Shown piece after piece: positions 22,350 to 33,233 of a stretch of 64,000 nucleotides of DNA. Under the pieces are notes generated by a model that saw nothing but the letters and a program-made list of their open reading frames with translations, was not told where the DNA came from and did not search any database. Position numbers and translations under genes: made by a program. Within the stretch, counting starts at the first letter, position 1; each line of letters begins with the position of its first letter. The stretch is from Aquarana catesbeiana (taxonomy: Eukaryota; Chordata; Amphibia; Anura; Ranidae): NCBI RefSeq assembly GCF_042186555.1, contig NC_133327.1, positions 55,116,408-55,180,407 on the forward strand, in the 5' to 3' direction.

Positions 22350-22476
22350 ATCAACCAGCATGAGCTACAACATCTCCAACCATGGGAAGCACAAATGATG
22401 TCAAACAAGACCTCCAAGAGCTTGTTTGGCATCCTTTGTGCTTCCCACTGTTGGAGATATTGCAACTCATGCTGGT
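22350..22476. repeat. Imperfect hairpin, ~55-bp arms
   Basis: CAACCAGCATGAGCTACAAC at 22353 pairs with GTTGCAACTCATGCTGGTTG-like sequence ending near 22473. The GGAAGCACAAA blocks also pair. It is probably the core of the enclosing inverted-repeat element. Confidence 0.75.
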
Positions 22477-22580
22477 TGGCTATGCCTACTCTAATATTGA
22501 TTATGTAATTATTTACCAATAGTGTACACTATAATGTTGGTGTAATAGCCTGTGTTAAACCCGGTGTATATTTATTTATA

Positions 22581-23382
22581 TTTCAGAATGTACCACCTTT
22601 CCTTAACCCTGATGAAGATTGCTTTTGTGAAACAAAATGCAGATTTACTCTGTAATCTATATGCAGTTTTGGCTATTTACAGTTCATATATATTGGTGGT
22701 TAATTTGCTTTTATCAGATCAATGGCGACCAGCAATAGTGGATTGCAGTAGAGAAGCTTTGTGTAAAGAGATGGAGCCACCAAAACAAACTTGATAACAG
22801 TTCTTCCGCCTAAGAAACCACAAAATGCCCAGCAAGTCTTGAGTCACGCACCAACCTGAGGGCTTTGACGTGAACCGATTCAGAAAAGCTAAAAGAAAGA
22901 GGAGCAATAAACCAACTGTGGATCTGAGGTCTGCTGTTTTTGCCAGTGTGTGCTGTGAAAGCTCTCTACCCCCCCAGAGGGGAAATCTCTCTAGTGAGTG
23001 CGGTAAGAGAGGGGGAGCATGAGTTGGAGCACCAGCACAATGCATGAATTTAGTATAGCATGAATTTAGTATATATGGCTACTGAAGCACTTTTAAGGAG
23101 GACCTGTCACTTTATCAGTTACTGATAGACTTTTTATTTTTTCAATAATGAGGATATATATTGTATATTTTTTCTACACGTTTATGAACTTGTATCTGAA
23201 TTGCTAACTTTTTAAAGAGAACTGGTCACTTTATTTTTTATTTTTTAATCAAACATCAATGGATATTTTTATTTGTCAATTTTGGGGATATTTTTGCACA
23301 TGGTTATGAACTTCTATTATATGGATTGTTTTTTAGTAATATTTAGCGGTTGCATATATACAAATGAAAAATGTGTTTCTAA
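22581..23382. other. No gene seen; unassigned repeat-like sequence
   Basis: An open frame at 22552-22794 has no recognisable domain. AGGAGGACCTGTCACTTTATC at 23096 and AGAGAACTGGTCACTTTATT at 23215 look like two diverged copies of one unit. Confidence 0.4.
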
Positions 23383-24038
23383 AGCCTCATACACGGTCTG
23401 ATTGTTGGATGACTGAGCGTCTGATTTTTGTCAAAAGGGCGTGTGCAGGATTTTGTCTAGCATACTAACTATCCGCAAATTGTTGTTTCACAAACACGAA
23501 CGTAGTGACGTACTATGAGAGTATAAAGAGGAAGTTCATTTCTCAAGCGACACCCTTTGGGCCCCTTTTGCTAATTTCATGCTAGTAGAATTTTGGTGAG
23601 CGTTGATTCGCGATTTTCAGATCATACAAAACAAATGCCTTTTACAATACGTTTGGCATAACTACATGCAAAACAGCTTCATTATTATCCCATTAAAGAA
23701 GATAAGAATTTTGACATTTCATCAATTTCCGCGTCTTGAATGTTAATTCTAGCTTACAAACAGTAGTTTACAAGAAGAAACTCTTCCCAGTCGTTCCTTG
23801 ATTCCAAGCACGCGTGTTTGTATTTTCAACTTTTGTGTGAGGGATTTCTCTACTGACCATCCGAAAATCAGATGTTCAGTTCACACCAGAAAAAAATGTT
23901 ATAGCCTGCACATCCAGCTTTTTTTTGATGTAAAAGCCAAATCATCTGTCGAATACACCGTACTAACGATTTGAAAATCCGCAGACAGCTCGTCTTCAGA
24001 CTTTTCCCTTCTGATTTTCGTACCGTGTGTATGAAGCC
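23383..24038. mobile_element. PIF/Harbinger-like MITE
   Basis: It begins AGCCTCATACACGG and ends CCGTGTGTATGAAGCC, with TAA on both sides (23380-23382 and 24039-24041). The interior has inverted blocks and AAATCAGA motifs similar in style to 38171-39295. Confidence 0.8.
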
Positions 24039-24271
24039 TAACACTAACATATGATTTACAGCACCTGACACTTATATAGTATGAATTTCAAATACACAGG
24101 AATATATTGAGTTTATTTTTATTTCTATATATATGCATATTATCCCAAAGAGCAGCGCCACACCCACTACTTAACTTTTTTATCAGATCATGTTTTGTTA
24201 CTATTGTCCTTGATTTTAACATTTGTAATATTAGCCAATGTCATTTTATCTTTGGTGTTACATCTGAGTGC

Positions 24272-24802
24272 TGTGGAGAGGCGACCCCAGGTGTGTATTA
24301 CAGTGTGTATTAATATCTTCAGCCTGGTATTTGCAAAGACAGGCATGATGATTGCACACCTGTGGGCTGGGTTTATATTCCCCTCAAGAAGAGAGCTCAG
24401 GGCTCACACTTGGGAACAGCTCCACCCTACAGGCAGGTGGCCTGGTGTAGGAGTCGGGAGGGCTTTCAGGTGGAGACGGCTCCACGAAAGAGAGACAGGC
24501 GGTCTCTAGGAGTCTGAGCGTGTATGTCTGCAGGAGGCAGATGTGGCCTGCGACCAAGCAGCACGCAGCTGAGCAAGTAAGCTCCAGGAGGGAGTTTGAC
24601 TTAGTAAGAGTGAGTGAGCCGGGAGGCTGAAGTTTTTTGTTATACTATGATGGTGGAACCCCCTGCGAGGGAAGACTTTCTGTGAAGTTTGTTCTGTTTA
24701 AATAAAACTGGGCTGCCTTGCCCTTAAAAAATACAGTCTGGTCTGACCGGTGTTCCTGAAAACGCATACACCACTTGAGCATAATCACCCCAGATCGTTA
24801 CA
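24272..24802 (+). mobile_element. Solo LTR, 531 bp, with 4-bp target duplication
   Basis: It starts TGTGGAGAGGCGACC and ends CAGATCGTTACA, with GTGC at 24268-24271 and 24803-24806. A polyadenylation-type AATAAA occurs near 24701, which suggests the plus orientation. No internal retroviral-type genes remain. Confidence 0.85.
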
Positions 24803-24833
24803 GTGCCTAAAAAATCCCATCCATACTTTTTGT

Positions 24834-25896
24834 TTAACCACTTGCTTACTGGGCACTTAAACCCTCTTCCTGCCTAAACCAATTTTCAGCTTTCAACGCT
24901 GTCGCACTTTAAATGACGATCACGGTCATGCAACACTGTACCCAAATTAAATTTTTATCATTTTTTTCACATAAATAGAGCTTTCTTTTGGTGGCATTTA
25001 ATCACTGCTGGGTTTTTTATTCATTGCTAAAAAAAAAACGAAAAAAAAGACCGAAAATTTTGAAAATAAAAACAGTTTCATAGTTCGTTATAACATTTTT
25101 AAAACAGGTACCATAATTTTTGTGGCTACACTGATGGGCACTGATAGGCGGCACTGATAGGTGGCCCTAATGAGCACTGATAGGCACTGATAAGGCGGCA
25201 CTAATGGGCACTGATACGTGGCACTGATAAGCAATGATGAGGCGGCAGTGGCACTAATAGGTGGCCCTGAGAGGTGGCGCTGATGGGTGGCACTAATGGG
25301 CGGCACTGAAGAGCACTGATAGGTTGCACTGAAGGGCACTGATAGGTGGAACTGATGAGCACTGATGGGTGGCACTGATGGGCACTGGTAGGCACAGGTA
25401 GGTGACACTGACAGCAGCACTGATCGGTGGCACCGATTATGAGGAACTGATGGGCATTGATTGGCAGCACTACTGGGCATTGATGGGTGACACTGGTGGG
25501 TAAAGGTAAGTGGCACTGTGGGCACTGGTAGAAGGCATGGTGGGTACTGGTAGGTGGCACTGTGGGCACTGATGAGGCATGCCACAGCTCTGTGTGAATG
25601 ACCAATGTCCCTCTGACAGAAGCCGAAAGAGTGAGGGAAAAAAATACTGATTACCGATCTTCTGTTTACATCACGTAATCAGCTGTCATTGGCTGACAGC
25701 TGATCATGTGGTAAGGGGCCAGGATCGACCCCTTACTCCGATCAGCTGAGTCTATTGATCACACAGCACGCCAAGCACAACCCGCAGGGACAGGCAGAAA
25801 GCTCATGCACAGGAGGACGTCCATGGATGCCCTCCCGGCAATTAAGGCCCGCGCTGTAGACGTCTTTCGGCTATAGCGCAGGTGGTAAGTAGTTAA
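24834..25896 (+). mobile_element. piggyBac-family MITE carrying a minisatellite
   Basis: TTAACCACTTGCTTACTGGG at the left and GGTGGTAAGTAGTTAA at the right, with TTAA on both sides. It shares the TAGAGCTTTCTTTTGGTGG block with the other family members. The 25131-25580 minisatellite is internal. Confidence 0.88.
25131..25580 (+). repeat. GGCACTGATGGG-type minisatellite
   Basis: Degenerate tandem units of about 10-12 bp, often in pairs (GGGCACTGATAGGTGGCACT). The 165-aa and 134-aa minus-strand ORFs here simply translate the repeat (SVPISATYQCP...) and are not genes. Confidence 0.95.
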
Positions 25897-26329
25897 TAAG
25901 TTCTTTCTATCAACAAGGGCATGTTGTGGCATGTTTTGGGTCACTGCTATTTGAATCCATTAATATGTTAAATGTGCATTAGTCTAAAAAGCAATGTTGC
26001 TAGCCTTTCAATTTCAAGATTAAGGCAGGTCATACAAGGTCGGGGAAAGCATAGCAGCCACTGGCAATAATTGCAAGAGAATCCAGCAGGCTGGTTGTAT
26101 CCAAGTTGATTGTACATTCAGCCTGCTCTTTAACGGTTCAAATCTCAGCCGATTCCTCTTGAAAAGGCCGAGATTCGAACTGTGTATGCAGGACCATCTT
26201 TAATATTGACTGAACCCTGGGCAAACATTTTCTTGGGCCCCCTCTTCCAGTTTCGCTCTCCACATGCTTTGAAACATAAAATAAATAGCAGCTAGACTCA
26301 AAGTCAGTTTACTGAATCAGATCAGGCAG
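25897..26329. other. No gene; decayed MITE near 26020-26200
   Basis: AGGCAGGTCATACAAGGTCG ... CGAACTGTGTATGCAGGACC has weak inverted ends of the Harbinger-like style seen elsewhere. The rest is unassigned. Confidence 0.4.
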
Positions 26330-26695
26330 CGATTGCTATTAGTTGCCAGAGGTTACAGAGTATCATTACCACTCACTGACTGGCTGCTAGAGGTTACAGC
26401 ACACATTATGACTCACTGTTTATTTTCTAGAGGTTACAGCACATGACTTCTGCTTGTTGATTGGTTGCTAGAGATTACTGTACATCAATACTGTTCACTG
26501 ATTGATTGCAAGAGGTTACTGGACATCTATACCACTCACTAATTGATTGCTAGAGGTCATTGCACATTATTACTGCTCACGGATTGGTTCCTAGAGGTTA
26601 CTGCATATCCTTACCACTCAATGATTGGTTGCAAGAGGTTAGTGCACAGCATTACTGCTCACTAATTGGTTGCTAAAGGTTACAGCACACCATCA
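26330..26695. repeat. 41-bp minisatellite, 8-9 copies
   Basis: Each unit resembles AGAGGTTACTGCACAT... followed by CACTGATTGGTTGCT, starting near 26347, 26391 and then about every 41 bp to 26680. Units are 75-90% alike by eye. Confidence 0.9.
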
Positions 26696-26924
26696 ATAGA
26701 CAGAAAACTCCTAGATATCCTAGGACTCCTGGGATCAGTGACAATGCTGGGGGGTGTGATTAGTGGCAATGCTAGGGGGTTGATGGGATCAGTAACAGTG
26801 GTGGGGGGATGGGATTTGTTAGGAAGCAGTACACTGTGGCAAATTCTGAATCATGTAGAGCAAAGCTGGAAATCTTTGGCATGTATATAGTGGGTGATTC
26901 TACCACTGTAATTCAGAGTTTACA

Positions 26925-27526
26925 ATGATCGCCAATGTGAGGGGGGATTTACACTGACCATCAATGTGATTGGGAATTTGCACTGACCACCATGTAATGG
27001 GGGATTTTTTTACACCCACCAATAGAAAAGAGGGATTTCTACACTGACACCAATGTAATTAGAGCATTTACACCAACCACCAGTGTAAGGGGGAATATAC
27101 AATGACCTCCATGTAAGGGGGAATTTGCACTGACAAACATTGTTGAGGAGATTTGTACTGAAAACCAATGTAAGGTGACATTTCCACACCGACCACCAAT
27201 GTTAGGGGGAATTTACACTGACCACCAATATAAAGGGGGATTTACACTGACCACCAGTGTAAGGGCAATTCTGAACTTACCACCAATGTAAAGGGAAATG
27301 TACACTGATCACCAATGTTATGAAGAATTTACACTGACAACCAATGTAATGGGGGATTTTACATCAACAGCCAGTAAAGGGGGATTTCTACACTGGCCAC
27401 CAATGAAAGGGGGATTTGTATTTTTTTAACAATTGCCAATATAAAGAGGAGTTTCTTCACTGGCCACCAATGTAATAGGAGCATTCATAGTAACCACCAA
27501 TGTAAAGAGCGATTTACACTGACCAC
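26925..27526. repeat. ~34-bp minisatellite, about 18 copies
   Basis: Units read GGGGGATTTACACTGACCAC followed by CAATGTAA. Length varies from about 31 to 38 bp. A hAT element is inserted at its right end. Confidence 0.92.
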
Positions 27527-28920
27527 TAGGGATGAGCTTCGAGTTCAAGTTGAACTCATGTTTGACTCGAACATCGGTTGTTCGCCAGTTCCCCCGAACA
27601 GCGAACAATTTGGGGTGTTCGTGGCAAATTCGAAAGCCACAGAACACCCTTTAAAAGTCCATGGGAGAAATCAAAAGTGCTAATTTTAAAGGCTTATATG
27701 CATGGTATTGTCATAAAAAGTGTTTGGGGACTTGGGTCCTGCCCCAGAGGACAAGGATCAATGCAAAAAAAAAGTTTTAAAAAGGGCCATTTTTTCGGGA
27801 GCAGTGATTTTAATAATGCTTAAAGTGAAACAATAAAAGTGTAATATTCCTTTAAATTTCATACCTGGGGGGTGTCTATAGTATGCCTGTAAAGGGGCGC
27901 ATGTTTCCCGTGTTTAGAACAGTTTGACAGCAAAATGACATTTCAAAGGAAAAAAAGTCATTTAAAACTACTCACGGCTATTATTGAATTGCCGGTCCGA
28001 CAATACACATAAAAGTTCATTGATAAAAATGGCATAAGAATTCCCCACGGGGGAACCCCGGCCAAAATTTTTTTAAAAAATGGCATGGGGTCCCCCTCAA
28101 AATCTATACCAGACCCTTAAGGTCTGGTATGGATTTTAAAGGGAACCCCGTGCCAACATTTTTAAAAAAAATGGCGTGAGGGTCCCCCAAAAAATCCGTA
28201 CCAGACCCTTATCCGAGCACGCAACCTGGCAGGCCGCAGGAAAAGAGGGGGGGTGAGAGAGCGGCCCCCCCTCCTGAACCATACCAGGCCACATGCCCTG
28301 AACATTGGGAGGGTGCTTTGGGATAGCCCCCAAAACACCTTGTCCCCATGTTAATGGGGACAAGGGCCTCATCCCCACAACCCTTGCCCAGTGGTTGTGG
28401 GGGTCTGCGGGCGGGGGGCTTATCGGAATCTGGAAGCCCCCTTTAACAAGGGGACCCCCAGATCCCGGTCCTACCCCCTGTGTGAAATGGTAAGGGGGTA
28501 CAAAAGTACCCCTACCATTTCACAAAAAAACTGTCAAAAATGTTAAAAATGACAAGAGACAGTTTTTGACAATTCCTTTATTGAAATGATTCTTCTTTCT
28601 TCTATCTTCTATCTTCTTTCTTCTATCTTCTTTCTTCTATCTTCTATCTTCCTTTGGTTTCTTCCTCCATCTTCTTCTTCTGGCTCTTCTGGTTATTCTG
28701 GTTCTTCCTCCGGTGTTCTCGTCCGGCAACTTCCTCCGCGGCGTCAGCGTCTTCTTCCCTTCTTCTCCTCGGGCCACTCCGCATCCATGATGGCATGGAG
28801 GGAGGCTCCCGCTGTGTGATGCTTCTCCTCTTCTGACGGTTCTTAAATAAGGGGGGGCGGGGCCACCCGGTGACCCCGCCCCCTCTGACGCACAGGGACT
28901 TGACAGGGACTTCCCTGTGG
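27527..28920 (+). mobile_element. hAT-type element, right end missing
   Basis: It begins TAGGGATGAGC directly after CTGACCAC in the minisatellite and follows the 35143-37196 copy through CTTTATTGAAATGATTCTTC-type blocks. Similarity stops at about 28920 (ACTTCCCTGTGG), and no right terminus or second CTGACCAC was found. It preserves the uninterrupted TTAA used by the piggyBac at 9094. The pyrimidine-rich ORFs near 28586-28981 are not genes. Confidence 0.85.
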
Positions 28921-29200
28921 CACTGGACCCTAGGTTCAGTTTGTTGTGTTTGTAGATCCACAGAAATGCACTACAATCCATTTACCCTTTTTTCCTATGG
29001 GTCCCGTACACATCTACAGTATGTGGTTTCCTGCAATGCCGTTTTTGGAAAGGTGCAGGGATTTTTTTATATACAGCATGGTGAGTTTTTGGCTGCATAG
29101 AATTCAAATCAAATTGTATGAAAAATGCATGTACATGCTTTTTTTTGGTTTAATTTCTTGCATGAGAGCAGACACCACTTCCCAAAAAATGCAAGAGGCA
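28921..29200. other. No gene; MITE-like debris
   Basis: ATGCACTACAATCCATTTACC and TGCAATGCC motifs recall the MITE at 30616. There are no clear ends. Confidence 0.35.
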
Positions 29201-29491
29201 TTAAGTACTTCCTGCCCGGTGCCCGCGCTATAGCCAAATGGTGGCTACGGTGTGGGCTTATTTTGCCGGGAGGCCATGATATGATGTTCTCCTGTGATCG
29301 AGCTGCCCATACACCCACTTCGGCATGCTCTGTTATCTTTGAGTTTTTCATTTTTCACAGAGGCCCTTTACCACGTGATCAGCTGTGTCCAATGACAGCT
29401 GATAACGATGTAAAAAGAAGCTGGTTACCGGCACTCCTTTCCTCATTTTGTCAGTGTGAGGAGAGGAGAGCCGATAACCAGCTTCTGTTAA

Positions 29492-30612
29492 GACCTGGTT
29501 CACACCTATGCATTTTTTAGTGCGTGTTAAGTTTTGCAGAAACACACTACTGTCAGAGAACTCACACAGCAAGCACCCGTCTCTGTGCAGCAGCTGCCAA
29601 CCCTCGTTCCGCTAATGCCAATGTGCATGCACGGAACCTTAGCCAGAGACAAATGAGATCCAGAGTGGGCACGCACAATGGCACCTCCATGCAAACGTGC
29701 GCGTGTGCGCTAACGTGCATGCGCACGCACGTACGCTGCTGCAAATCCTAGCACACGCCACCTTATATAAACAGAGAGTCTGCCTAGCATCAGTGCTGGA
29801 TCGTCTTCAGCTTGTCCCTATGTTCCTGTTGTTACTCTGCCTGATTGACCTTGTTCCTGAAAACCTGGCTATCTTCTGACCATTCTCTTGGATTTCCCCT
29901 GCCTGCTGAACCTGCCTCTACCTGCAATACTGACCTTGGCTTGGACTTATGATTACGGCTCTGCCTTCTGATTCTGTACCCCGCTGCCAGTCTGTTGCCA
30001 ACTGCTGCCTGTTCCTGACTACAGTTTTGCCTTCTGATTCTGTCAGACGTTCCTGTATCTCCAAGTTCCAGCCTCCTGCCTGCAGGCACCTGCACCTTTT
30101 CGTTGCCCTCGCACTCCCTGTACCCACCACCAGGGATGCTTGGACCAGAACTGTGCAAGAGGCCACCCTCATCATTTCTGGGTCTGCTGTAAGGTACGTG
30201 AAAACTACACTCCTTATAACACGGTTTCCTATGGATCACGTTCACATCTGTGCATTTTATGGAAAGTGGCAGTGACTTTTTTCAGTTTTTTGGTTCAATA
30301 GACTTTAATGCATTAAAAAAGTGCATTGAAAAACACAAAATGCACCTGGAATGTGCAAACTGCAACCTGCATAGGTGTGAACTAAGGATGAGCTCCGGCG
30401 TGTTCGCATAGCCCACGTGCAGAGCCCCGCCAGCAAGTTGGCACTGCGCTGCGCTAATCACAGGCAGTGAGACATTTCCCGATCTCTGCAGCCGTGCATC
30501 GGGACAATGTCTCACTGCCTGTGATTAGCATAGCGCAGAGCCGACTTCCTGGCGGGCTCTGCATGTGGGCTGTGTGAACACGCCCAAGCTCATCCTTAGT
30601 GGGAACCAGGCC
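29492..30612. mobile_element. Harbinger-like MITE with a nested hAT MITE
   Basis: GACCTGGTTCACACCTATGC at the left pairs with GCATAGGTGTGAAC...CAGG at the right once the nested element 30383-30598 is removed. TAA lies on both sides (29489-29491, 30613-30615). The interior 29550-30215 has a TATATAA box and a CTGCCT/CTGACT-rich leader reminiscent of an LTR, but LTR ends with a duplication were not found. Confidence 0.75.
30383..30598. mobile_element. 216-bp hAT MITE nested in a MITE
   Basis: TAAGGATGAGCTCCGGCG and CAAGCTCATCCTTA are inverted ends. The 8-bp flanks GTGTGAAC (30375-30382) and GTGGGAAC (30599-30606) differ at one base. The interior is a near-perfect hairpin built on GCGCTAATCACAGGCAGTGA and its complement. 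Confidence 0.9.
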
Positions 30613-30615
30613 TAA

Positions 30616-30768
30616 GGCTGGATTCACAGCTATGCATTTTTAGTGCTTTTTGCATTTTGCAGATTTGCACTACAGTCCATGTAACATGATTTCCTATGGA
30701 ATACGTTCTGTAGTGCAAATCTGCAAAATGCAAAAAGCACTAAAAATGCATATGTGTGAATCCAGCCT
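30616..30768. mobile_element. Near-perfect hairpin MITE
   Basis: GGCTGGATTCACAGCTATGC at the left and GCATATGTGTGAATCCAGCC at the right. Arms pair through GCACTAAAAATGC and GCAAATCTGCAAAATGC. It abuts the previous MITE with only TAA between them. Confidence 0.9.
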
Positions 30769-30809
30769 TAATGGACATCTACACTGTTAATGAGGGAACT
30801 GATTCTCAG

Positions 30810-30980
30810 TGTCCTCATTATCAGTGCAGTCCCAACAGTGCCCACCAGTGCTGCCAATCAGTGCCCCTCAGTGCTTCCTCATCAGTGTCACCTCTCAGTG
30901 CTGCCTAGCAGTGCCCATCAGTGTCACCTATCAGTGCTGCCTCATCAGTGCCACTCAGTGCAACCTCATTAGTGCACATA
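30810..30980 (-). repeat. CAGTGCC minisatellite (inverse of the 25131 unit)
   Basis: CATCAGTGCCACTCAGTGC-type repeats on the plus strand are the complement of the GGCACTGATG repeat. They lie at the same internal place in the split piggyBac-family MITE. Confidence 0.88.
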
Positions 30981-31246
30981 AGTGAAGGAGAAAAATTACC
31001 TGTTTGCTAAATTTTATAACAAACTATGAAAAATGTTTGTTTTTGTTTAGCAAAAAAATAAAAAAATCCAGTGGTGATTGAATACCACCAAAAGAAAACT
31101 CTATTTGTGTGAATAAAAGTTATAAAAATGTCATATAGGTACAGTGTTGCATGACCGCGCAATTGTCATTCAAAGTGTGACAGTGTTGAAAGCTGAAAAT
31201 TGGTCTGGGCAGGAAGAGTGTAAAAGTGCCCAGTAGGCAAGTGGTA

Positions 31247-32256
31247 AAAACATATCAAAATGCATATGAAAAATTGCAAAATATACCAGAAAATGTGCTA
31301 CAAAAATGCATCAACCGCATATGCATAGATGTGAACCTAGCCCAAGTGTTAATCAACACTGTGTGCGATGACTGGCATTTGTCTGCACCAAATCAATGCC
31401 AGGGCATATATGACTTATTCACACCACAATGCGAGTGCGTTGTGCACTGTGGAAAAATGCAGACCTACTGCATTTTTCCACAGTTCCTGGCAGGAACTAC
31501 AGTGCAATGCAATGCACTGCTGTGCAAAGACCACGAAAAAAGTTAAATTTGTCACACTTCAATATACAAAAAAAAAAATAACCAATTCATTATACTGCCC
31601 CTTTCATCTGTCACAATGGAAATTAGCGCATATGCTAAGCAAAGCATTTATAATGCAGCTAGTGTGAAAAGGTCCTAAAAACGTTTGACGCAGCCCTCAA
31701 TTTACCTGCAGAAGCTTCTCTCTCCAGTTTAGTATGTATGCAATGTGTTCAGACAATGAGGGGTTAATGCACAGGCGTCTGGCTGTACTGTGTTCACACA
31801 GCTGTCACTGATGAGCTCTGATTGGGGTTGTGCAGGCTTTCACAAAAGGTTTCCCAGCCAGAGAGGAAGCAAAGTTTTTACTTGAGTTTGGTATGTATCT
31901 CTTATTGATACACTTGGTAATTAAAGGTTTGCTATGTAAGGAAATAGCATTATCCTGTGAACAGTATAAGACACTATTTTTATATAAAAGTTTTTTTTTT
32001 GTTTTTTTTTTGTTTTTTTTTTTAGAAAAACATGCCTGTGATTGGCAGCCTGCAGGCACATAGTTACCCTCTATATGGCTTCAGATTGTATAGGAGATGG
32101 GTGCACAAAAAGGTTTTTTTTCTATCTTTGCAAAGCTGTCAGTTTTGTTGAGCCCTCCAATAGAAATCTGTATTTTCAGAGCATGATAACTGTACACCTC
32201 TCCTGGAAATGCTAATTACCTGCATGTCATGCTGATCCAAAGTCTGCAATGCTTTC
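31247..32256. other. No gene seen
   Basis: Includes MITE-like debris around 31250-31680 (AAATGCATATG..., TGTGAACCTAGCCC, GTGTGAAAAGGTCC) and a T-run near 31990-32020. The rest is unassigned. Confidence 0.45.
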
Positions 32257-32259
32257 TAA

Positions 32260-32442
32260 GACCCCATACACACTATTAGATTTTCTGCAGATTTTTGTCT
32301 TCAGATTTACCAAAACCATGTAGTACAAGGGCCTGACTGATTGCATACACATTGAAACTCTTAAGGTTTGATCTCATATTATATGGTTTTGGTAAATCTG
32401 AAGACAAAAATCTGCAGAAAATCTAATAGTGTGTATGGGGTC
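32260..32442. mobile_element. Harbinger-like hairpin MITE
   Basis: GACCCCATACACACTATTAG and CTAATAGTGTGTATGGGGTC are perfect inverted ends. TAA flanks at 32257-32259 and 32443-32445. Confidence 0.93.
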
Positions 32443-32445
32443 TAA

Positions 32446-32628
32446 GCCTGGCCATACACTATGCAAATTTCTTGTTCAACTTCCTTTAGATTTACCTTCA
32501 ACTATGTCGTGAAAGAGCCTGCCTGACTGCATACACATTGAAAGTGTTTAGGTTTGACCTCACAATTTATGTTTTTTGTAAATCTAAAGGAAAATTTAAT
32601 AAGAAAATTGTATAATGTATGGCCAGTC
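32446..32628. mobile_element. Harbinger-like hairpin MITE adjoining the previous one
   Basis: GCCTGGCCATACACTATGC and TATAATGTATGGCCAGTC are inverted ends. TAA flanks at 32443-32445 and 32629-32631. The interior is related to 32260-32442 (TAGATTTACC, GCATACACATTGAAA). A decayed relative sits near 52482-52610. Confidence 0.88.
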
Positions 32629-32631
32629 TAA

Positions 32632-33225
32632 GACAACATACTGGAAGGTGTATACGGATCAGAAATTCAGATTCACTTTATTCTATTTATTTTTTTTATT
32701 GATATTAAAAATAACTGTTGCGGTTACATGTGAGATGATACACAGTATACAGAAGTATAAAATAATATATGTGAATATGGAAAATTCAAACAACTGTACA
32801 TTTATCATGCAAAATTTAAAGAATCACATAAAACCTTAAATGGTTATTAATATAAATCATTATAATGAATGATAATAAAGATTATATTAATAATAAGATT
32901 CACTTTCTAATGTGCATGCTTGTTCTGATACCAAGAGTATGGCATGTATGAAAACACTGGCAGCCAGGCAACTAGCATTTTCAGAATGAAGTCTGTGTGG
33001 CCATTAAAGAAACACATGGGCAGCTATTATCAGCCTTCAGAAAATTATTGTTGCCTGGGTGCATCCTTACTGTCAGGGAACCAGTCCATGGCAATGATGT
33101 GTAGCCAATGGAACAAGTGCATATAGATAGGAAGTTGCTGAAAGAGGCTGGAGCAGATAAGCAGCACAGAGCTGAAAAAAATTATGTTTTTCACATGCGA
33201 AGCATTGTTTCCAGCTCTCTCTGTG
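32632..33225. other. No gene seen
   Basis: AT-rich, unassigned sequence. Confidence 0.5.
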
Positions 33226-33233
33226 AACTAGAG

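Larger units (their letters stand above)
20985..22580. mobile_element. Inverted-repeat element enclosing L2 debris and a solo LTR
   Basis: 20985-21055 and 22505-22580 are inverted copies: ACTATTGGTAAATATATTAC on the left against GTAATTATTTACCAATAGT on the right, extending through the GTTAAA and GTATATT outer blocks. The interior holds an L2-like 3' end (about 21060-21172, ending in ATAATAATA) and the LTR at 21188-22344. Family unknown. Confidence 0.6.
29201..31246 (-). mobile_element. piggyBac-family MITE split by later insertions
   Basis: The left part, TTAAGTACTTCCTGCCCGGTG with GTGGCTACGGTGTGGGC, matches 57510-57650. The right part, TACCTGTTTGCTAAATTTTATAAC to CAGTAGGCAAGTGGTAA, matches 58140-58392. 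The middle is occupied by MITEs at 29492-30768. The right TTAA has decayed to GTAA. Confidence 0.8.

Noticed and set aside
22552..22794. 80-aa ORF (MLNPVYIYLYFRMYHLSL...) as a small membrane protein
   Set aside because: It begins within the arm of the inverted-repeat element and shows no family motif. The CCTGATGAAG...GTGAAAC pattern looks like repeat DNA.
25088..25605. 165-aa and 134-aa minus-strand ORFs with repeated SVPISATYQCP-like residues
   Set aside because: They are translations of the GGCACTGAT minisatellite. The absence of stops comes from the repeat unit, not from selection.
26330..27526. Possible CRISPR-like array
   Set aside because: Units are directly adjacent with no unique spacers, diverge gradually, and the surroundings are eukaryotic.
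28586..28981. Ser/Leu- or Arg/Glu-rich ORFs on both strands
   Set aside because: TCT/TTC low-complexity sequence inside the hAT element. The related segment at 35676-35945 shows the same composition with indels.
29550..30215. Possible complete LTR with a TATATAA box inside a MITE
   Set aside because: Composition is suggestive, but no TG...CA ends with matching short duplications could be found.
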